Made by a program: the position numbers and the translations under genes. A stretch of DNA of 64,000 nucleotides, taken from the IMG/VR virus record IMGVR_UViG_3300033145_001255, positions 1 through 64,000 of that record; one strand, given 5' to 3'. Every line of letters starts with the position of its first letter. Positions within the stretch are counted from its first letter, which is position 1. Below the pieces are notes generated by a model. The model did not search any database. It was not told the DNA's origin and saw only the letters and a list, made by a program, of their open reading frames with translations. This DNA is from a virus. Below, one piece after another: positions 33,965-41,935 of the stretch.

Positions 33965-34947
33965 TACCTCTTAACCTTATCCATTGCCTCGACTATATCT
34001 GATTTATTTATGTGTGCATAATGCGCGGGCATGTTCGAGTTCTTAGACCAGTTCATAATCTTCTTGACAACTGCATCAGAATGTACCTTGAACAATCTAG
34101 TTGCTGCGGTGTGCCTGAACATATGCGGGTGAATCCTATAGTCCAGACCTGCCAGCTTGACAGCTGCGTGCAGGCATTGCAGGAAATGACTATAAGAATA
34201 ATTGAATACATACTCGTCCTGATCCAACTTATCAATGTACTTCTTGAACTCGTCCACATACAGCGCAATGTAATACAGATACTTACCGTCACTCTTGCTC
34301 TTAGTGCGCTTGCCGCGAGTGTATATCCACGCGCATTTATAGCCAAACAGTCGAGGAGGCAGTTCAATACCGAACAGCTTGCGTTTGACGTATTGGATAT
34401 TCTCAGGTATGATATTGTATAGTTCTGTCACGCGCATGCCAGTTGAGAACAAGACCTTAGTCATCATGCCTAGCGCAGGGTTCGGCATGTTCTTGTATAT
34501 CTTCTTGAAGTCTGAATAGCTTACTACCTTGCCATACTCGTCTGAGTCGGGGTTGTCGTCCCGGACATTAGGCATTATCTTGATCAGGCTGTTGACTTCT
34601 TTGGTGCGCGCCTCGTCTGCCAATAGGTTCAGATAAGAACGTATGAACAACTGCATGGCTATCTTGGTCCCTGTCAGATATTTAGATTCAACTATCTTTC
34701 TATTAAGTTCTATAAGCTCATTAGCAGATAAGTCTTTCATGTTGTCAGACGGATATACTCGCATGACACGCTTGAACGCGCCCATGTGCTTAAGTATGGT
34801 AGGTAGTTTCCGATGTCTGCCAACCTGCCATGACTCGTAGGTGTTCCAGTCCTTGAAGTTTTTTTTGGACACGTCACGCGCTAGTTGCGCCTTCTGGTTT
34901 TCAAACCTTGCGTCCATGTAATGAATGTCTCTGATATCGTTTTTCAT
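33961..34947 (-). CDS. Tyrosine recombinase/integrase
   Basis: 328 residues with an N-terminal SAM-like core-binding domain and C-terminal catalytic domain. Catalytic signs are Arg in STGMRVTEL, the HxxR box HMFRHTAATR, and the C-terminal HYAHINKS with the Tyr nucleophile. It would integrate the genome or resolve multimers. No att core could be identified beside it. Strand switch relative to virion genes. Confidence 0.9.
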   Translation of the reverse strand: MKNDIRDIHYMDARFENQKAQLARDVSKKNFKDWNTYESWQVGRHRKLPTILKHMGAFKRVMRVYPSDNMKDLSANELIELNRKIVESKYLTGTKIAMQLFIRSYLNLLADEARTKEVNSLIKIMPNVRDDNPDSDEYGKVVSYSDFKKIYKNMPNPALGMMTKVLFSTGMRVTELYNIIPENIQYVKRKLFGIELPPRLFGYKCAWIYTRGKRTKSKSDGKYLYYIALYVDEFKKYIDKLDQDEYVFNYSYSHFLQCLHAAVKLAGLDYRIHPHMFRHTAATRLFKVHSDAVVKKIMNWSKNSNMPAHYAHINKSDIVEAMDKVKRY

Positions 34948-35000
34948 AATATCTCTTGTGACCGAAACTTTAATATACTGGTGTGTACCATAACCATGTA

Positions 35001-35399
35001 ATGGAATACAAAGAAGAAAAGATAGGTATTACAATCCTGATGATAATAGCCGCGCTAGTAGGCGCAGGCTCATCAACTCTCCTGACCGAAGATCAGTTCA
35101 AGGACGGGTTTGTATGCTCGTCAACAGGTGATGCCAAGTTCTGCACCGGCAACGAGAAACATCCCGCGCCATTATCAGGCTCGTTATCTTCATGCTACTG
35201 GACAGATGAAGCCGGCAAGGGCAGGAGAACATCTTGCAGTGAGGGCTACTGGCAGGGGCTGGACGAGTACTGCGAGATTAACAATGTAGACCCTAAGTCT
35301 GTAATCATGGGCATGGCAAACGAGCCAGTCCAGAGTTATACGGGCAGGGCTAAGACCGAGACTTGCACGCCGGGAGATCCGCGCTGTGTTGCTGACTAG
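35001..35399 (+). CDS. Exported Cys-rich protein
   Basis: 132 residues from ATG 35001, behind TATA TTTAATATACTGG at about 34970. A signal/TM helix (about residues 8-25) is followed by a domain with about eight cysteines. Probably acts at the cell surface; function unknown. Confidence 0.6.
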   Translation: MEYKEEKIGITILMIIAALVGAGSSTLLTEDQFKDGFVCSSTGDAKFCTGNEKHPAPLSGSLSSCYWTDEAGKGRRTSCSEGYWQGLDEYCEINNVDPKSVIMGMANEPVQSYTGRAKTETCTPGDPRCVAD

Positions 35400-35749
35400 T
35401 TCCAGAGAAAAGTCACGTTATCTTCTTCGTAAGTTTTGTTATGCCAGTGCATAGATTCTTCATAATAGATAATATCATAAACAGAACCGTTAGCGTAATA
35501 AAGGATTCCTGTATCATTATACATCATATGCGTAGTCCACTCACCAATACACCATTGGTTATCTTCCGCGCACAGCCCGTCGCACACGTCGGGATGGTCG
35601 GCAATGAACTGCTCGACAAGCTCGTCTGCGCAGTCGAGTACTAGCCGTTCCTGCGGGCAGCTCTCGGACATGGACTGCGGCGTGAAGATAAAGACTATGA
35701 TTAATGTTATTATTATTCCAATCATGAATCCCTTATTGACATCTTCCAT
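35396..35749 (-). CDS. Membrane-anchored extracytoplasmic protein
   Basis: 117 residues. N-terminal TM (MIGIIITLIIVFIF), then an acidic domain with paired Cys and Asn-x-Thr/Ser sequons. ATG preceded by GGGTGATTAG. Terminal gene of a minus-strand surface-protein operon. Confidence 0.6.
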   Translation of the reverse strand: MEDVNKGFMIGIIITLIIVFIFTPQSMSESCPQERLVLDCADELVEQFIADHPDVCDGLCAEDNQWCIGEWTTHMMYNDTGILYYANGSVYDIIYYEESMHWHNKTYEEDNVTFLWN

Positions 35750-36121
35750 CTAATCACCCTCGTTCAGTTCCTCGCACTCGAGGCAATACGCGCCCTCGAA
35801 CCCGCACGGGATTTCGTGGCATGTCGCGTTATACATTGTTATGTACTTCCATTCTTTGCCGCCAGCATTATAATGCAATGTTGCGCTTCTTATGTTGTCG
35901 TCCGGCGCAGCAGTCCATAACTCAGACAGCGGAATCTTTGTTGTATGTTCTTGACCTGTGACATCTATACCTTCTTCTAGATCGTCCGGCGCAGTAGTCC
36001 AATTCTCACTAAAATTTATCATTTGTATTCCGCCAGAAGCAGATATTATTCCTGCATCTTCATCTGTGCATCCGAGCGCGAGCATGACGAGCGCCAGCAC
36101 GAGTATAAGTTTTGGATTCAT
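35750..36121 (-). CDS. Lipoprotein
   Basis: 123 residues. The signal sequence ends in the lipobox LALGC, followed by an acidic region with an internal repeat (WTTAPDD / WTAAPDD) and four C-terminal cysteines. Probably displayed on the host surface. Overlaps its upstream neighbour by ATGA. Confidence 0.7.
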   Translation of the reverse strand: MNPKLILVLALVMLALGCTDEDAGIISASGGIQMINFSENWTTAPDDLEEGIDVTGQEHTTKIPLSELWTAAPDDNIRSATLHYNAGGKEWKYITMYNATCHEIPCGFEGAYCLECEELNEGD

Positions 36122-36354
36122 TCAATTACCTCTACATTATAATCAATCAGCTTAACACATGCTGAGAGATGTTTATTACAATCTGTTAGTAGATGAGAAC
36201 ATTTCTGAGAAGTTTCCACACAGCTTTGTGTTATCTCGATAGCATCACGAGTATTTTTAATACACGGCTCTGTCAATAATTTGTTTGTTACCATGCTTCC
36301 AATCGAAAGCGAAAGGCAGATTATAATCACTAACCAATACCATTTTATTTCCAT
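36118..36354 (-). CDS. Membrane protein (78 aa)
   Basis: ATG 36354 is chosen because GGAGTTGATGAACAG precedes it, the viral early leader. TM helix (WLVIIICLSLSIG) then a Cys-rich helix-forming tail. Confidence 0.6.
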   Translation of the reverse strand: MEIKWYWLVIIICLSLSIGSMVTNKLLTEPCIKNTRDAIEITQSCVETSQKCSHLLTDCNKHLSACVKLIDYNVEVIE

Positions 36355-36379
36355 CTGTTCATCAACTCCTTTTAGTTTT

Positions 36380-36634
36380 TCAATCACAGTATTTATTTAT
36401 CAAATCAGCATCACGAAAGCAGTGCATTGCATTACCGTGTCCTTCTCCGACAAAATAGCAGATCACTTTATCACTGCAATATGTGATGACAACGTAATTA
36501 TATTTTACACTGCCGTCTATTGTTCTTATGCTCTGCGCTTCATTAGGTCCAATCGTGATGACCATAGCTAATATACATACAATGAATCCAATTACAATAC
36601 CCATTGATCCAATGATTACTATTGTTCTGTTCAT
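36380..36634 (-). CDS. Membrane protein (84 aa)
   Basis: The same leader (GGAGTTGATGAACGG) precedes ATG 36634. N-terminal TM, then a short extracytoplasmic domain with three Cys. Confidence 0.6.
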   Translation of the reverse strand: MNRTIVIIGSMGIVIGFIVCILAMVITIGPNEAQSIRTIDGSVKYNYVVITYCSDKVICYFVGEGHGNAMHCFRDADLINKYCD

Positions 36635-36667
36635 CCGTTCATCAACTCCTTAAGTTTTTTCTATGCC

Positions 36668-36693
36668 GGTTGCGAGGCGCGCAAGTCGCAACC
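36668..36693 (-). terminator. 8-bp hairpin after the RHH gene
   Basis: GGTTGCGA at 36668-36675 pairs with TCGCAACC at 36686-36693. On the minus strand it follows the RHH gene and is succeeded by an A-rich stretch, so it may terminate or attenuate. Confidence 0.55.
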
Positions 36694-36725
36694 ACGTACG
36701 CGCCTGCCAGCATGTCGAATAGGTA

Positions 36726-36908
36726 TTACAACAATGATTTCTTATTGAGATCTTCTTCTTCACTATCATTAATATTCCAGCGCCGTGTTAAGTCATCACG
36801 TTTCTTATGCTCGTCAAGCCTGCGCTGCACGAACCGAGACAGGTTGATATCCTTGTCAGTCACGTACTTGTCCTGCGCGTCTGTGATTGTGATGTGCTTT
36901 TCTTTCAT
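36726..36908 (-). CDS. Ribbon-helix-helix-type regulator (60 aa)
   Basis: An N-terminal strand (KHITITDAQDKYV) followed by INLSRFVQRRLDEHKK matches the beta-strand and helix pattern of RHH/CopG repressors. Directly upstream are palindromic sites that could be its operator. Confidence 0.7.
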   Translation of the reverse strand: MKEKHITITDAQDKYVTDKDINLSRFVQRRLDEHKKRDDLTRRWNINDSEEEDLNKKSLL

Positions 36909-36970
36909 AGTCTATTATAGACATGATAGACTTTATAAACCTTTGCATCATAGAAAATTATAAATACTAC
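36909..36970. promoter_or_regulatory. Divergent promoters with operator palindrome
   Basis: GTCTATTATAGAC at about 36911-36923 is a palindrome, and GATAGAC repeats beside it. TTTATAAAG (minus strand, about 36930) drives the RHH gene; ATTATAAATACTAC (36957-36970) drives the plus-strand glycosyltransferase. RHH protein binding would control both. Confidence 0.65.
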
Positions 36971-36990
36971 TGCGCGCTAAGAATAACTTA

Positions 36991-37062
36991 ATGACATCAA
37001 AGCATGTCAGATTTTTGCACCTGTTGAGGCGCATGACCTATGAAGTACCTATTTACAGCTAA
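36991..37062 (+). CDS. Leader peptide (23 aa)
   Basis: ATG lies 21 nt after the TATA box, so this frame is the first translated. It overlaps the glycosyltransferase start by 23 nt and may couple its translation. TGACATCAAAGCATGTCA at the start is an inverted repeat. Confidence 0.4.
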   Translation: MTSKHVRFLHLLRRMTYEVPIYS

Positions 37063-37981
37063 GCGGATTTTTGAAGAATTACTCAATACCAATCCTCAGC
37101 CCACAGGCTCGTACCAGTGGTTCAAGGTCATGAAAGGAGACATCCTAAACTTCCAGCAGGTCGAGGATTTCGAGAAGTACGACGTCGTTCATATCAACAT
37201 GACGCAATACGACCAGCCTTATGTGCAGGACATCCGCACGAAACTAAAGAACTCGTCCACTAAGATAGTACTCAACCAAGACCACGTACCGCAGACGTGG
37301 GACAAGGCATTCATGCACCCGCTAACAATGCGCCAGGCATTCGAGCTGGGCGACTATGTATTCGCGACTACACCGCAGGCGCAGTCAATGTTACAGGCGC
37401 TCATGCCGAAAGACAGGAAAGTACACATGATGCCGCACCCCTGCGAGACACACATCCTTAAGAAGTTGAAATTTACCGGCTACGGCAAGGTCAATCACAT
37501 GCTCATCATGTATCACGTCTATGACAATCCTGTATTCCACCCGTTCTTCGCGACCTACGATCAGGGCATCACAACCGCGCTCGTAAACTATTTCCCGGAG
37601 AACGACCCGCGCACCAAGGCGACCACTGCCATGTATGACCATGCCTATCCGTCTGTCGCGTTCCCGGAATGGCTAAGGATGCTATCTGAGTGCAAGCTGA
37701 TCTACGAGCCTTATACCTGCCATTCGTTCGGCAGGATGTCGTGCGAGAGCGCGTGCCTGAAAGTACCGTGTGTGGGCTCGGACACTGTCGGCTCGATGCA
37801 GAGGCTATACCCAAACACGTCAGGCTCGATATGGGACGGCATGAAGATGCGCAGCTTAATAAGCAAGGTCTTGACTAATGTTAGTTTCAGGGACGAGATT
37901 GTCGAGCACGCGTATGATACAGTCGAGTATTATAATTTCAAGAACAGCAAAGAGAGGTTCATGGAGATGATTGAATCATGA
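37040..37981 (+). CDS. GT-B glycosyltransferase-like protein, second copy
   Basis: 313 residues. IVLNQDHVPQTW, VFATTPQAQ, PHPCETHILK and HSFGRMSCESACLKVPCVG correspond one by one to the 16949 protein. It is shorter by about 50 residues. Followed by a methyltransferase with ATGA overlap, a compact modification pair. Confidence 0.8.
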   Translation: MKYLFTAKRIFEELLNTNPQPTGSYQWFKVMKGDILNFQQVEDFEKYDVVHINMTQYDQPYVQDIRTKLKNSSTKIVLNQDHVPQTWDKAFMHPLTMRQAFELGDYVFATTPQAQSMLQALMPKDRKVHMMPHPCETHILKKLKFTGYGKVNHMLIMYHVYDNPVFHPFFATYDQGITTALVNYFPENDPRTKATTAMYDHAYPSVAFPEWLRMLSECKLIYEPYTCHSFGRMSCESACLKVPCVGSDTVGSMQRLYPNTSGSIWDGMKMRSLISKVLTNVSFRDEIVEHAYDTVEYYNFKNSKERFMEMIES

Positions 37982-38583
37982 CAGACGACCTACTAAACGC
38001 GGATTTCGAGAAGCATTTCGGCAAGTCCAGCCCTGAGCCTAACTTAGAGGCGCGCATGAGCAACCCGGACTATCGGTTCATCTGGTGCTTAAATCAGATA
38101 GCAGGCAAGACAGTACTGGACGTGGGCTGCGCAGACGGGCAGTTCCTTAAGATGATGAAGGCAGTTGACCTCGAGCCTGAGGGCTATGACATGAGTTCAA
38201 AGGCGAGAATTTCAGCGCAGAAAAACGCCAATGTCCCTATCTATTCCGCACTGGATATCATCAGAGCTGCGAGCTTTGACACGGTAGTATCACTGCAAAC
38301 AATAGAGCATGTAGATAAGCCGGAAGTATTCCTAAAAGATATAGGTGCTAAAGCAAAGGACATGATAATATTTACAACCCCTATCGAGAACGCGCTGCCA
38401 GACCCAATGCACAAGCACGGGTTCACAGTCTATTCCATCAACTCGTTAGTGACGCAGGTGTTCGGCGAGGATGCAGACTTTGATATATACTATCTCAACA
38501 AGTTCCAAGAAGGGCTGGCGCCTAACCTGTTCGGAGTTGTTATCAGGCTAAATAAAACGGAGGGAGAAAAGAATGACAGCTGA
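37978..38583 (+). CDS. Class I SAM-dependent methyltransferase, second copy
   Basis: 201 residues. VLDVGCADGQFL (motif I), GYDMS (acidic motif region) and SLQTIEHV. Paralogous to 26913 and coupled to the glycosyltransferase. It may methylate the transferred sugar. Confidence 0.82.
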   Translation: MTDDLLNADFEKHFGKSSPEPNLEARMSNPDYRFIWCLNQIAGKTVLDVGCADGQFLKMMKAVDLEPEGYDMSSKARISAQKNANVPIYSALDIIRAASFDTVVSLQTIEHVDKPEVFLKDIGAKAKDMIIFTTPIENALPDPMHKHGFTVYSINSLVTQVFGEDADFDIYYLNKFQEGLAPNLFGVVIRLNKTEGEKNDS

Positions 38584-38911
38584 AATATTCAAGACCGGTC
38601 ACAAACCCGGTAAGGGCAGATACGTGTGCGTGGCATGCAAGGAAGACTTATATCTGGATGACGATACTGACAGGCTGCCGCCATGCGCGTGCAAGGGCGT
38701 GGAGTTCACAAGAGAAGACAGGCCAGCCCCGAAAGCACAGAAACCCAAGCCTGCCAAAGACCAGATTAAAATCTCAGCGCAGGAGGGCGGGCGATTCTCG
38801 TCCAACCGCGACGGGGTACATATAGACTTCACTCTCGACAAGGGCGAGAACATAATCACTAAGGCGCAGTACGAGCTATGCAAGGACGCGCCCGGCATTA
38901 AAAAACAATAA
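38573..38911 (+). CDS. Zinc-ribbon protein with C-terminal small domain
   Basis: 112 residues. CVAC and CAC in a ribbon typical of small phage proteins, a Pro/Lys linker, then an IKISAQEGG...KGENII domain similar to that in the 14308 protein. Preceded by GGAGGGAGAAAAG. Role unknown. Confidence 0.65.
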   Translation: MTAEIFKTGHKPGKGRYVCVACKEDLYLDDDTDRLPPCACKGVEFTREDRPAPKAQKPKPAKDQIKISAQEGGRFSSNRDGVHIDFTLDKGENIITKAQYELCKDAPGIKKQ

Positions 38912-38927
38912 TCGGAGATGATATTTT

Positions 38928-39929
38928 ATGACAGGCACAGCAATTTCAAAACCAGAAATGGGATATAACGGATTACTACAGTTCGGGGTCGAGTCGAGCT
39001 ACGGCAAGGCAGTAGATGCCACAAGGAGATTGGCGTACGTGCGCCCGTCAGACCCGGAGATCTCAAACTCTCTGGACACAGAAAGATTCCTGGCGAACAA
39101 CGGCAGGGACATACCAACGCCACTGATGGGAAACCTGGACATCGCGTTCTCGTTCGAGCAGCGCGCGTCAGAGATGACATTATTGAAGTATGTCCTGGGC
39201 ACAGTCTCGTCAAGTACAGGCGCGCCAACTTATACGCATACCCTGACACCTGCCAATACTGTCAAGTCACTTACCATGTGGACCGGGCTGGATACTGATA
39301 CTAACCGCATGAAGAGGCTTGGCGGCTGCAAGATAGGCAGATATTCACTGTCAGGCTCGGAGGGCGCGCCCTGGGTAGAAAGGTTTGACATGATAGTATC
39401 GCACCCGAAATACTCGACGACTGTGACTTCATTATCGCAGACAACTGTAAGACCGTTTGAATGGTTCGACTCTAAATTTGAATGGTCATACGAAGGCTCG
39501 ACCTATACAGAGATACCGCATGTGCGCGGATTCGAGATGGTGTATGACAATGACCTGCGCGGCGAGCGATACCTGGCGACTTATGATAATGTTCCTAAGA
39601 GATGTATCAACGCTTGCCATGAAGGTGTTCGCGCTTATGCACTTACACTGACAAAGGACTTCACAGACATTACCGAGTTCACTCAGTTCTTGGGCTCGTC
39701 AACAGCCGCAGCTACTACGCCGAAGGTAACGCCGAAGAAAGGCAAGCTAAAGCTCACACTAACAAGAAGCGCGACTGATAATGTCGTGGTCGAGTTCACA
39801 AGCGTCTACATAGATAACCCTGGCTGGCGCAACCCTGACGCTGCCGGACCTGTCCAGTACAATCTAGTCATGGTCGGTGAGACACTCGGCAGTGTGGTCG
39901 TGACTAACACGACAGCCTCGTTTTGGTAG
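38928..39929 (+). CDS. Major tail protein (tail tube)
   Basis: 333 residues. Phrases such as GLLQFGVESSYGKAV, a long Ser/Thr beta region with LGGCKIGRYSLSGSEG and a C-terminal strand GPVQYNLVMVGET fit siphovirus tail-tube proteins. It directly precedes the frameshifted chaperone and tape-measure genes, the expected order. No sheath gene was found. Confidence 0.8.
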   Translation: MTGTAISKPEMGYNGLLQFGVESSYGKAVDATRRLAYVRPSDPEISNSLDTERFLANNGRDIPTPLMGNLDIAFSFEQRASEMTLLKYVLGTVSSSTGAPTYTHTLTPANTVKSLTMWTGLDTDTNRMKRLGGCKIGRYSLSGSEGAPWVERFDMIVSHPKYSTTVTSLSQTTVRPFEWFDSKFEWSYEGSTYTEIPHVRGFEMVYDNDLRGERYLATYDNVPKRCINACHEGVRAYALTLTKDFTDITEFTQFLGSSTAAATTPKVTPKKGKLKLTLTRSATDNVVVEFTSVYIDNPGWRNPDAAGPVQYNLVMVGETLGSVVVTNTTASFW

Positions 39930-39986
39930 TCTGGTGCAACGCGCCATACTACATATAGTATATTGGGAGATGGAGATTGATAGAAG

Positions 39987-40247
39987 ATGGATTACATGCA
40001 AGAGACAAAGGATTACACATTTAAGAGAATCAATAAGACAGTCAAGATAGGGCGCGTCACAGCTCATCAGTTCCTAAGCTCGGCGCAGTCTAATGTACCG
40101 TTCCCAGTATTGGCGATGGTCAAGATGTCGGAAGCTGAACGCAACGAACTGTTGAAGAAGATAACGTTCCCGGAATACCTGGACTACGCGCAGACTGCTA
40201 ACGCGTTCAACGGCAACCTGCCGGAAGAGGAAATGGAAAAAAAGTAA
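39987..40247 (+). CDS. Tail assembly chaperone, G-like product
   Basis: 86 residues. Its length, its position between tail tube and tape measure, and the slippery site at its end identify the G protein. Frame 0 ends GAA AAA AAG TAA. A -1 slip gives a 163-aa G-T fusion. Confidence 0.82.
   Translation: MDYMQETKDYTFKRINKTVKIGRVTAHQFLSSAQSNVPFPVLAMVKMSEAERNELLKKITFPEYLDYAQTANAFNGNLPEEEMEKK
40238..40244 (+). promoter_or_regulatory. Programmed -1 frameshift site A AAA AAG
   Basis: A canonical slippery heptamer in the correct phase (GAA AAA AAG), directly before UAA. The -1 frame is open from here into the T-like ORF. No strong downstream pseudoknot is obvious. Confidence 0.85.
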
Positions 40248-40264
40248 AAGGCTATGAAGGGTAT

Positions 40265-40477
40265 GTGCTGCTGACATTCCTCGAGCGCTGGAACAAATCT
40301 CCTGACGAAGTACGCAGGCAGAGCATGACAGATATATTCATTGTCATGAAGCGTCTTGAATGGGAGAAAGAGGAAGCAGACAAGAAGCGCAAGGAAGTTG
40401 AGGACAAGAACAAGCGCGCAGCAGACACGTCCGACAGCAGGCGCAGGATGGATACATTGATGAAGCAGATGAGATGA
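40265..40477 (+). CDS. Tail assembly chaperone, T-like extension
   Basis: Read in the -1 frame after the slip at 40244; GTG 40265 is only the first in-frame start-like codon. The charged helical tail (EKEEADKKRKEVEDKNKR) is typical of T domains that bind the tape measure. It is not expected to be made alone. Confidence 0.78.
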   Translation: MLLTFLERWNKSPDEVRRQSMTDIFIVMKRLEWEKEEADKKRKEVEDKNKRAADTSDSRRRMDTLMKQMR

Positions 40478-40481
40478 TACT

Positions 40482-41933
40482 ATGAACTCAGCTTACGACG
40501 TACTCGATATGGGCAAGAAAGGATTTGAATGGCTATTCGAGTCAGAGATAAAGATAGGCAGGTATTTGATGACTGGTGGTACTTCCGCTAAGCCTACTTC
40601 TATGGATTGCATCATGACCGCTATGAACTTTGTCGGGATAAGTTCTGCTGCCAAGATAGGGAAGCTCGGCTGGAAGATACTGATGAAGAAACCTATCGGC
40701 GTTATAGGTAAACTCGTACCGTTCGGCGCTAAGGAGATAGGTATTACTGGCGCAGCTATGGGCTATGGCGCTTTGACAAAGGGCTCAGAGCGCGGTGTGG
40801 CAGAAGCTTACTGGGGTCCGTCCGGCATGGCGCCAATGGCTATCTGGGGCGGTGTCAAGGAATCGGCAGAGGCACTGACGAAACCGATTGGCGCGGCATT
40901 ACGTGGCGGTCATCTCGACCTGGCAGAGCAAGGCATTGCCAATGCCCGTGAACAGCGCAAGAAGATAGTTGCATTACAGAAACTTACCGAACCTCTTACA
41001 CCGGAAGTAGGACCAGTCGGCGAATGGGCTATCAAGAGTCTCGACAGGACAATAGCGAAATACCAGAAGTCTCTTGACCATGCCAAATATGTCATGCCGA
41101 ACATCAAGCACCAACAGGAACAGCTTGACGAAGAACAGCGCGCTAAGCAATCCAACATCAAAGCGCTCGAGAGTTATAACGACGAGCTTAACAAACTTAA
41201 CACAATCGAGCAGCGGGTATTGAAAGCGCGGTTCACAACTCCCGCGGAGATAGGCGGCATAAAAGTTGACTCGGAACTGGCGGCTATGGAATCTGTCTGG
41301 GGGCAGAACATGGATATGATGACAACTGAACGGGCAATGCTGATAAGAGCAGATCCATACGCCAGGCATAAAGGCATGGTATCTGCTGAGAACCTGCACT
41401 CTAAAGGCGCTAAATTACAGATAGCCAAACTCAATCTTGGGTTCGTGCGCGCAACTACAGGCACAGAATCCAAAGACAGGGCAATGGTGGCATTACAGCA
41501 GGCTCATGCGCAGGAACAGTTAAGGTCTGCGCAGTCTGAACTTGGTATCGAGACCGAGAGACAGAAAGCAGAAGCTGGCGATACGCTTGCCGTTGCACTT
41601 GAAAAACAGCAGTTATTATTCCAGGCGTCGCAGATTGATTTCCAGTTGGCATATTCCATGCAGCATGAGCTTGTCATGATGACGCACGCCAAACAGCAGG
41701 ACGCATCAAGCGAGCAGCCCAAGACACTCGAAGCAGTCAAGGACAAGCTAACAGAGTTATGGGCTGAACAGTCTACTCTCGAAACATCTGTGACAGATTA
41801 CGCGAGCAAGATAAAAGGCAATGAGGAAACTGCTGTAGGCTATGCCAAGCAGTTAGTAGAACTGGAAAAGGAATATATCGACCCGCTGGAATTGTCAATG
41901 AGCGAGTTGAATAATTTGATAAGGATGATGTGA
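40482..41933 (+). CDS. Tape-measure-like protein, first part
   Basis: 483 residues. The hydrophobic N-terminal third (MKKPIGVIGKLVPFGAKEIG region) is followed by long coiled coil. Residues about 246-370 match the next protein (AEIGGIKVDSEL, NLGFVRATTG, KDRAMVALQQ, EQLRSAQSELGIETE). Together they would set tail length. Confidence 0.75.
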   Translation: MNSAYDVLDMGKKGFEWLFESEIKIGRYLMTGGTSAKPTSMDCIMTAMNFVGISSAAKIGKLGWKILMKKPIGVIGKLVPFGAKEIGITGAAMGYGALTKGSERGVAEAYWGPSGMAPMAIWGGVKESAEALTKPIGAALRGGHLDLAEQGIANAREQRKKIVALQKLTEPLTPEVGPVGEWAIKSLDRTIAKYQKSLDHAKYVMPNIKHQQEQLDEEQRAKQSNIKALESYNDELNKLNTIEQRVLKARFTTPAEIGGIKVDSELAAMESVWGQNMDMMTTERAMLIRADPYARHKGMVSAENLHSKGAKLQIAKLNLGFVRATTGTESKDRAMVALQQAHAQEQLRSAQSELGIETERQKAEAGDTLAVALEKQQLLFQASQIDFQLAYSMQHELVMMTHAKQQDASSEQPKTLEAVKDKLTELWAEQSTLETSVTDYASKIKGNEETAVGYAKQLVELEKEYIDPLELSMSELNNLIRMM

Positions 41934-41935
41934 TT

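Noticed and set aside
36651-36713. 20-codon minus-strand ORF
   Set aside because: It coincides with the hairpin at 36668-36693 and lacks an SD.
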